Source: Rhodopseudomonas pentothenatexigens
GTDB lineage: Bacteria > Pseudomonadota > Alphaproteobacteria > Rhizobiales > Xanthobacteraceae
Reading direction: 5' to 3'
NCBI RefSeq assembly: GCF_900218015.1
Contig: NZ_UFQQ01000036.1
Coordinates: 1 to 40,767, forward strand
Length of the DNA stretch: 40,767 nucleotides
Shown here: one piece after another, positions 35,610 to 40,767 of the stretch
How positions within the stretch are numbered: the first letter of the stretch is position 1
Layout of the letters: each line of letters opens with the position of its first letter
The notes under the pieces: generated by a model
What the model saw: only the letters and a program-made list of their open reading frames with translations
Database searches by the model: none
Told to the model about the DNA's origin: nothing
Made by a program: the position numbers and the translations under genes

Positions 35610-36014
35610 TCAGCCGGAAAACGCCTCCGGCTGGTAGCGCCCCGTCTCGATGCGCGGCAGCCGCGCCACGTCCCAATTGAAATAGTACACGAACGCGTCG
35701 AGCTCGGTGCCGCCCTCCAGCGTCACCCGGGCGATCTCGCGCCGGTATTCGGCGCGCTGATCCGACGGGCCACAACCTTCGTAATCGTCGAGCTGCGCCA
35801 ATATCTCGTCCGGCCGATGCAGCCGGAACACCTCTCCGTACACGCGATCGGCGGCATCGTCGGACGGCACCAGGCCGGGATAGTGCCGCACCAGATACAG
35901 CCGGCCCGGGATCGAGGCCGGGCCGAGAAATTCGGCATTCGACGATAGCAGCCGGGCCATCGGATGATCGTAGCCACGCATCAGCGTGCCATAAACGAAC
36001 AGACGGTCGAACAT
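35610..36014 (-). CDS. Gamma-glutamylcyclotransferase-like protein (AIG2/GGCT fold)
   Basis: A 134-residue protein of the GGCT-like fold. The signature YGTLMRG binds substrate near the N-terminus, and the acid/base glutamate is in LDDYEG. YYFNWDVARLP near the C-terminus is also typical. Related enzymes release 5-oxoproline from gamma-glutamyl amines or peptides; which substrate is used cannot be read. The ATG at 36014 has GAGG about ten bases upstream. Gene is divergent from the radical SAM gene and does not seem part of its pathway. Confidence 0.9.
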   Translation of the reverse strand: MFDRLFVYGTLMRGYDHPMARLLSSNAEFLGPASIPGRLYLVRHYPGLVPSDDAADRVYGEVFRLHRPDEILAQLDDYEGCGPSDQRAEYRREIARVTLEGGTELDAFVYYFNWDVARLPRIETGRYQPEAFSG

Positions 36015-36253
36015 TTCAATTTACCTCAGCAAACCAGCCGCCTCCGCGACCTCCCCTCGATTACCACAACCGCGGCAAAACTAGACCATCGATCTAGGCA
36101 GGACACCAAGCGCGTGATTGAGGGTGCGCAGCGCTCGTGTTAGCGTCCGCATCGGTTGAATTAGTTTATACTTGTTACGTGTTCGAGATTGGGCAGGACA
36201 CGTTTCAAACACACACCGGCCGCGACCAGTCCTTTGCTGCACTGGAGACCGCG

Positions 36254-37567
36254 ATGAAGCCGTCTCAATTCAACGTCTGGACGCAACTCGGCGATGGCGT
36301 TCATCTGCTCTACAACACCCGGAGCAACGCGCTTCTGCGGCTATCGGCCGAGCTGAAGCGTAAGGCCGAAAGCCATCTTGCGCGCCCGGACGCGACCGGC
36401 AGTGACGACCTGGCGCGTCAGCTCGTCACGCTCGGCTTCATGATCGACGACGCTGCCGACGAACTGGCGCTGCTGAAGACCGCGGAGCGCACTCAACGGT
36501 TCGACGGCCGCCGGCTCGGCCTGACGATCTGCACCACGCTCGCTTGCAATCTGCGTTGCATCTATTGCTATCAGAAAAAAGACAGCGCGCTGATGAGCCA
36601 GGACGTTCAGTCCAAGATCGTCGACTATGTCGACTCACGGACCCCCGGCCTCGCAGCACTGTCCGTAGTGTATTTCGGTGGCGAACCTCTGGTCGGGCTG
36701 TCGGTGATCGAATCGCTGGCGCAGAAATTTCAAGGCCTGGCCGCCGCCAGGGGCTTCAACTACTCCGCGGCGGCCATCACCAACGGATACCTTTTAACCG
36801 AAGACACCGCGAAACAGTTGAGCGCCTGTGGCGTCCGTTCGGTGCAAGTCACGCTCGACGGCCCGCAACGCATTCACGATCAGCGCCGCCCGCAGCGCAA
36901 CGGGAAGGGTAGCTACGATCGCATTCTCGAAAATCTGCAACGAGTCGTGGGCCGGATGGAAGCGGTCTCGCTGCGCGTCAACATCGACAAGGGCAACGCG
37001 GATGCGGTGCCCGAGCTCCTGACCGATCTCGACGCAGCCGGGCTGCGCGGCAAGGTCAACGTGTATTTCGGACTGGTCGACAACGCCACCGAATCGTGCC
37101 GCGACTACGGCTGCAATTGCTTCAGCAAGGAGCAATTCGCAAGCGAATCGCTAAAGCTACAATTGACGGCACTCCGCCACGGCTTCGTCGTCGACAACTA
37201 TCCCGGCGGCGGAATGGGCTGCGGCGCGACCTCGGCAAGCGCTTATGTCGTTGCGCCCGACGGGCGGCTGTTCAAATGTTATAACCATACGGGTGTCGAT
37301 GGTAGCGAAGTCGGGCACATCTCCGGCGAACTCGACCAGATCCGGCTGAGCCGATGGCTCGCCTACGACCCGTTCGACTATCCGAAATGCAAAGCCTGCG
37401 ACAAGCTTCCGTTGTGCCTCGGCTCGTGCCCTGCGAGCGCGGTCGAGACCGGCGAACCGGAATGTCCCTCCATCGCCTTCGGTTTGCACGACACCTTGAA
37501 GATGGAGCTCCTGAATCGCCGATTCAGAGAGATGCAACGTCTGTCCAACGAAGCGAGGACGACATGA
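36254..37567 (+). CDS. Radical SAM/SPASM peptide maturase
   Basis: A 437-residue radical SAM enzyme. The [4Fe-4S] SAM cluster ligands are in CNLRCIYC (near residues 98-105), with YFGGEP and a TNGYLL strand typical of the SPASM class. The C-terminal SPASM region has cysteines at GMGCG, LFKCYN and in KCKACDKLPLCLGSC, then PECPS, for auxiliary clusters. The N-terminal 90 residues resemble the substrate-recognition part of sulfatase- and peptide-maturing relatives. ATG at 36254 is preferred: GGAG precedes it; the open frame from 36137 adds unrelated sequence. It overlaps the Cys-rich peptide gene by four bases (ATGA), so the pair is translationally coupled and the peptide is the likely substrate (inference). 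Thioether formation is a possible reaction. Confidence 0.93.
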   Translation: MKPSQFNVWTQLGDGVHLLYNTRSNALLRLSAELKRKAESHLARPDATGSDDLARQLVTLGFMIDDAADELALLKTAERTQRFDGRRLGLTICTTLACNLRCIYCYQKKDSALMSQDVQSKIVDYVDSRTPGLAALSVVYFGGEPLVGLSVIESLAQKFQGLAAARGFNYSAAAITNGYLLTEDTAKQLSACGVRSVQVTLDGPQRIHDQRRPQRNGKGSYDRILENLQRVVGRMEAVSLRVNIDKGNADAVPELLTDLDAAGLRGKVNVYFGLVDNATESCRDYGCNCFSKEQFASESLKLQLTALRHGFVVDNYPGGGMGCGATSASAYVVAPDGRLFKCYNHTGVDGSEVGHISGELDQIRLSRWLAYDPFDYPKCKACDKLPLCLGSCPASAVETGEPECPSIAFGLHDTLKMELLNRRFREMQRLSNEARTT

Positions 37568-37896
37568 GCGCCGACCAGGACAAGAAGATGATCGAAATGC
37601 TGCAGCAAATGCAGATCGACATCGAGAAGAGCACCCGAGGATCGCTCGAAAGCAAGGGCATCCAGCTCGATCCGGATATGGAAATCCTGCACTGGGAGGA
37701 AGGTAAGCGCAACCTGATCGAAGCAGGTCCATGCGCGAGCCAGGAGAACTGCGACGATCGCTGTAAGCCAAACGTCGTGATCTGCGCGACCCGGCTCGCG
37801 TGCGAGGCGTTGCACGTCTGCGGCTATCGATGTCGTAACGTGGCCGACCCTTGCGCCAATCGAATCTGCCACAGCCAGCCGGTCGATCCGCGCTGA
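37564..37896 (+). CDS. Cysteine-rich precursor peptide of the radical SAM maturase
   Basis: A 110-residue protein. Residues 1-52 are a charged, cysteine-free leader-like part with amphipathic helix character (KKMIEMLQQMQIDIEKS). Residues 57-102 hold nine cysteines (57, 63, 67, 74, 80, 86, 90, 97, 102) in two 23-residue repeats that share C-x5-C-x2-R-C-x6-C-A-x-R. No known family is recognised; there is no signal peptide. Its ATG overlaps the maturase stop codon (ATGA). This fits a RiPP precursor modified on cysteine, but a metal-binding or disulfide-rich protein cannot be excluded. It was easily missed because a longer frame starts at 37354 inside the maturase. Confidence 0.82.
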   Translation: MSADQDKKMIEMLQQMQIDIEKSTRGSLESKGIQLDPDMEILHWEEGKRNLIEAGPCASQENCDDRCKPNVVICATRLACEALHVCGYRCRNVADPCANRICHSQPVDPR

Positions 37897-37971
37897 GCCG
37901 GAGCGCGGCCTCCCGCACGATAAGCGCAATCCGACGAGGGGTGGACGAGCGGCAAAGCCGCCGGTGACGGC

Positions 37972-39498
37972 ATGGGTGATTTGAGCACGACAAACGACCA
38001 CCCGCTGATCACCGCGGCGCCGTTTTTTGCGTTCAGCGTCACGCACGAATTCTCCGCCCCCGTCGATCTCCGGCACGACGACGACACCAAGCAAGATCCC
38101 GATCTTCGCCGGATGGAGACGGCGCCGACGGCGGACTTGCACGACGTGATTGGAGGGTTCGTCGACCGCACCACGACCGCGAGGTCCGGCGAGATGCTGT
38201 TGCGGTCGATTCGCACTGCGATTCCCGACAAGTGCCTGCGCGATCGTTTCGATCGGCTGTTCCGTCATCAGGACGCCTGGCTGCACGATAGCATCGCCTG
38301 GGCGCTCAGCCGCGATCGCACACTGCGAAAGGCGATCGCGCAGGAAGCGCTGATCCCGCTGCGGCCCCCGAACCACGCCGCCTTTGCCGGCGCCTCCCAC
38401 CCGGCTGGATTGTCGGCACCGCTCAAGCTCGGCTATCTGCTCTATCAGGAGCGCAAATGCGGCGGCGCCCCGGAGCGCTATGCCGCACAGGCCGAGGCCA
38501 TCAGCCCGGCCTGCAGCCGCAGCGCCGAGCGGCTGAGCCGCCTCCTGGAGGAAGCCGAACGATGGTACGCCGAGGTGCTCGCCTTCGTCGTATACGAACC
38601 GTGGATCGCAGGCGATCACGGCCGCGGCGCGACCCTGGCCGAGGCGCTTTCCGAGGTATTTCCGGCCGCGGCGGAGATGCCCCCGTTTCAATTGGTGGTC
38701 GACGCGTGCGGCGCGCCGGATGCTTATGTCGCCGAGGGCTATGCAGCGGTGCTCGTCGATGCCGCTGTGCGGGGCGACAATGACGCCGGCCGCGCTTGGC
38801 TCGGCGCCGCTTCGGCCGTGCAGAAGCAGCAGATCCTCACCGGGCTCGACCTGCGGCTGCGCGGCTTGACCGACAGGATCGAGCCAGGGCTGAGACTCCA
38901 GGATTGGCGCGAAATGTTCCGGTCAGGCGTGATTCACGCCAGCAATTCGATCCGCTTCGACATCGGCAATTCCATCGCCAGCCTGCCGGAAATCGCCCTG
39001 CACGAGATGTCGCATCTCGCTTACGCCCAGATGCGACCGCCGGTTCGAACAATGGTCGACGACCGCGGCACGCCGTTGCTGACACGGCGGATCGACCGCA
39101 GTCTCGACGAAGGCCTCGCCGAATTGTTTTCCGGCGCGGCACTGCGTCGCCTCGCGGGACACTATCCGCTGGTCACGGCCTATCGACGGCTCCGTTTCGC
39201 GCTGCTGCGGGGCCGTCGCAATGACCCCCATATTGGCGGGTTTGCGGTGTTGAAGCGCTACTGCGCTGACCGGCCGATCCCCGATGCGGCTGAATTGCTG
39301 AGACGCGTCAACGCCGCGGATCACGACCTGATCCGGTTGCTCGATACCCCGGGCGAACACCCTTCGCCGGCAAGCACCATCGAGGGCCCGATCGCGGCGG
39401 TTCCGGAAGTGCAAATCGCGATCGGCGCCGCGCCAGAGCTGACCTCGCTCGGTTTTCGGCGGCATTGGTGCACGCTGGCGATCCGCGGAAACCACTGA
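37972..39498 (+). CDS. HExxH-motif zinc-metalloprotease-like protein of the radical SAM locus
   Basis: A 508-residue protein without signal peptide or membrane helix. The motif HEMSH (344-348) in IALHEMSHLAYAQM, plus a downstream glutamate (about 380) in SLDEGLAELFSG, matches the gluzincin zinc-site arrangement. The first 300 residues are helical and unassigned. It lies 75 bases after the Cys-rich peptide gene and same strand; a plausible task is leader removal from the modified peptide (inference). The N-terminus has a putative propeptide-like region (FAFSVTHEF). The ATG at 37972 has GGTGACGGC upstream, which is weak, so the start is uncertain. No known protease family is recognised. Confidence 0.8.
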   Translation: MGDLSTTNDHPLITAAPFFAFSVTHEFSAPVDLRHDDDTKQDPDLRRMETAPTADLHDVIGGFVDRTTTARSGEMLLRSIRTAIPDKCLRDRFDRLFRHQDAWLHDSIAWALSRDRTLRKAIAQEALIPLRPPNHAAFAGASHPAGLSAPLKLGYLLYQERKCGGAPERYAAQAEAISPACSRSAERLSRLLEEAERWYAEVLAFVVYEPWIAGDHGRGATLAEALSEVFPAAAEMPPFQLVVDACGAPDAYVAEGYAAVLVDAAVRGDNDAGRAWLGAASAVQKQQILTGLDLRLRGLTDRIEPGLRLQDWREMFRSGVIHASNSIRFDIGNSIASLPEIALHEMSHLAYAQMRPPVRTMVDDRGTPLLTRRIDRSLDEGLAELFSGAALRRLAGHYPLVTAYRRLRFALLRGRRNDPHIGGFAVLKRYCADRPIPDAAELLRRVNAADHDLIRLLDTPGEHPSPASTIEGPIAAVPEVQIAIGAAPELTSLGFRRHWCTLAIRGNH

Positions 39499-39653
39499 GC
39501 ATCTCCCGACAGCACGACCGGTCGGCCGTTGGAATGGCCGCCGGCGACTGCAATTTTGTACAGTGTCCGACCATTCGTCTCGACGGCGCGCGGGCGAATC
39601 CGCTACCGATTTGGCGGGGCTCGGACGACGGCGGTCGATAGGCAGGTCTGGTG

Positions 39654-40451
39654 ATGGACGGCGTGCGCGACGATTTCCTCAGCCTCGATGCCGGACAGCC
39701 TCCGGTGATCGAGCGCAATCCAAACGGACGGTCGCCGTTCCTGCTGGTGTGCGACCACTACGGCCGGCGGATCCCGGCGCAGCTCGGCGACCTCGGCCTG
39801 CCCGAGTCCGAGCTGACGCGGCACATCGCCTGGGATGTCGGCATCGCCGGCGTGGTCGAGCGGCTGTCGGACGCGCTTCAGGCCCATCTGATCGCCCAGC
39901 GCTATTCGCGCCTTGTGATCGACTGCAACCGGCCGCCGAGCGCCGAAAGTTCGATTCCGCTGGTCAGCGAGGCGACCACGATTCCCGGCAATGACGGGCT
40001 CACCCGGGAGCAGGCGACGGAGCGGCGCCGGCTGATCTTCGATCCGTACCACCAGCGGATCGAGGCCGCGATCGAGGACCGGCAATTGTCCGGCCAGCCC
40101 ACCGTGCTGCTGGCGCTCCATTCGTTCACGCCGGTGTATCACGGCATGGCGCGGCCCTGGCACATCGGCACGCTGTATCAGGACTGCACCGTGCTGCCGC
40201 CGCTGCTGCTCGGCGAGCTGCGACGCGAGCCCGAACTGGTGGTCGGCGACAACCAGCCCTACGCAGTCGCCGACGGCACCGACTACACCATCCCGGTGCA
40301 CGGCACCGCGCGCGGCCTGATCACCTCCGGCATCGAAATCCGCCAGGACCAGATCACCGACGAAGCCGGCCAGATCGAATGGGCCGCGCGCCTGGAGCGG
40401 GTGCTGGCCGCGATCGCAGACAAGCTGCAGCAGCAGCAGGTGCTATCCTAG
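39654..40451 (+). CDS. N-formylglutamate amidohydrolase-like protein
   Basis: A 265-residue protein matching the N-formylglutamate amidohydrolase (HutG-type) family: LLVCDHYGRRIP near the start, HIAWDVG, VIDCNRPPS, LLALHSFTPVYHG and the C-terminal region with RGLITSGIEIRQD. In the best-studied family members the reaction releases formate from N-formyl-L-glutamate in histidine degradation; other members act on other N-acyl amino acids. Start is ATG at 39654 (GTG at 39651 adjacent). No histidine-utilisation genes are nearby, so the substrate is uncertain. It appears monocistronic, before a dispersed repeat. Confidence 0.9.
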   Translation: MDGVRDDFLSLDAGQPPVIERNPNGRSPFLLVCDHYGRRIPAQLGDLGLPESELTRHIAWDVGIAGVVERLSDALQAHLIAQRYSRLVIDCNRPPSAESSIPLVSEATTIPGNDGLTREQATERRRLIFDPYHQRIEAAIEDRQLSGQPTVLLALHSFTPVYHGMARPWHIGTLYQDCTVLPPLLLGELRREPELVVGDNQPYAVADGTDYTIPVHGTARGLITSGIEIRQDQITDEAGQIEWAARLERVLAAIADKLQQQQVLS

Positions 40452-40507
40452 AGCAGTTCTGTTTTTCATCGAATCAGAGCTGATCCGCACCTCCTGCCAC
40501 GCGCGCA

Positions 40508-40615
40508 ACCTCATGGTGAGGAGGCGCGTAGCGCCGTCTCGAACCATGTGACGCAGGCAATGCGTTGTTCCATCCTTCGAGACGCCCGGCTTCGCCGGGC
40601 TCCTCAGGATGAGGA
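40508..40615. repeat. Dispersed palindromic repeat
   Basis: The left part (CCTCATGGTGAGGAG, then CGTCTCGAACCATG) and the right part (CATCCTTCGAGACG, then GGGCTCCTCAGGATGAGG) are inverted copies of one another around a small spacer. The right arm contains a perfect CCCGGC/GCCGGG hairpin. A type common between genes in this family (memory). Confidence 0.65.
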
Positions 40616-40672
40616 CTCAGTGCCTTCGGAAAGGTCGGATCATTTCAATCAAACGATGAACCGCTCTCTAGC

Positions 40673-40767
40673 TGTGAGCTTTCATTAGGTTGTCCATCCG
40701 GTCCGGACCGGGGATGCTGAGGTTGCGATGCTTCAGTATCCAGGGAGGGACCGGATGAACATTCACA
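40673..40767 (+). mobile_element. Left end of an IS481-like insertion element
   Basis: The sequence from TGTGAGCTTTCATTAGG to the window edge carries a leader and the start of a reading frame MNIH, which I remember as the N-terminus of IS481-family transposases (MNIHKNAR...). The element continues outside the window. The outer boundary at 40673 is my estimate. Confidence 0.6.
40755..40767 (+). CDS. Start of a probable IS481-family transposase (cut by window edge)
   Basis: ATG at 40755 with GGGAGGG 6-8 bases upstream, followed by the codons for N, I and H only. The assignment rests on the leader and these four residues and is therefore weak. Confidence 0.5.

Noticed and set aside
36137-36253. 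Earlier start of the radical SAM gene
   Set aside because: The extra 39 residues are not family-like and the ATG at 36254 has a good ribosome binding site.

Overview
The window looks like chromosomal DNA of a Rhodopseudomonas/Bradyrhizobium-type alphaproteobacterium (Nitrobacteraceae). The reasons are the high GC content, the dnaG-rpoD order, a DnaG whose zinc-finger cysteines are replaced, a PmtA-type phospholipid methyltransferase, a family-typical FliK/FlgD pair, and several dispersed palindromic repeats of kinds I associate with this family. The assignment rests on recognised proteins, not on a search.

Region 1 (1-10.3 kb) is a secretion locus. A giant minus-strand gene (over 2,200 codons, C-terminus outside the window) encodes an extracellular protein. 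It joins a Calx-beta domain, an OB-like region, an ExeM/NucH-type endonuclease/exonuclease/phosphatase domain, a UshA-type 5'-nucleotidase, RTX calcium-binding repeats and a run of N-x-x-G repeats. Facing away from it are a PrtD-type ABC exporter and an HlyD-type adaptor, very probably its type I secretion machinery. The shared intergenic region carries two candidate Pho boxes, one per direction. I infer a phosphate-scavenging system that degrades extracellular DNA to nucleosides and phosphate.

Region 2 (10.4-25.7 kb) is mostly ordinary chromosome: a small coiled-coil protein, a relic of a biotin-carrier domain beside tRNA-Met(CAT), a proline-rich exported protein, mnmA-pmtA, fliK-flgD, a lytic transglycosylase, a DJ-1/PfpI protein, a multi-pass GT39-like membrane protein, a cupin, a FabH-like ketoacyl synthase, an SDR and a Cache-HAMP-GGDEF diguanylate cyclase lacking its I-site arginine.

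Region 3 (25.7-30.5 kb) is accessory DNA. It starts with a gene-free block, then a visibly AT-richer two-gene unit (a soluble protein of unknown function overlapping a four-helix membrane protein). Three small toxin-antitoxin-like pairs follow: DUF4160/DUF2442, higB(frameshifted)/higA with a clear palindromic operator, and hicB/hicA. Copies of one palindromic repeat family lie between them.

Region 4 (30.5-36.0 kb) holds the core genes rpoD and dnaG, a small zinc-ribbon protein and a gamma-glutamylcyclotransferase-like protein. Region 5 (36.2-39.5 kb) is the most novel part. A radical SAM/SPASM maturase overlaps by four bases a 110-residue protein whose C-terminal half has nine cysteines in two 23-residue repeats. 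A 508-residue protein with an HExxH zinc-protease motif follows. This has the layout of an uncharacterised RiPP (ribosomally made, modified peptide) pathway. The window ends with an N-formylglutamate amidohydrolase-like gene, a dispersed repeat and what appears to be the left end of an IS481-like element.
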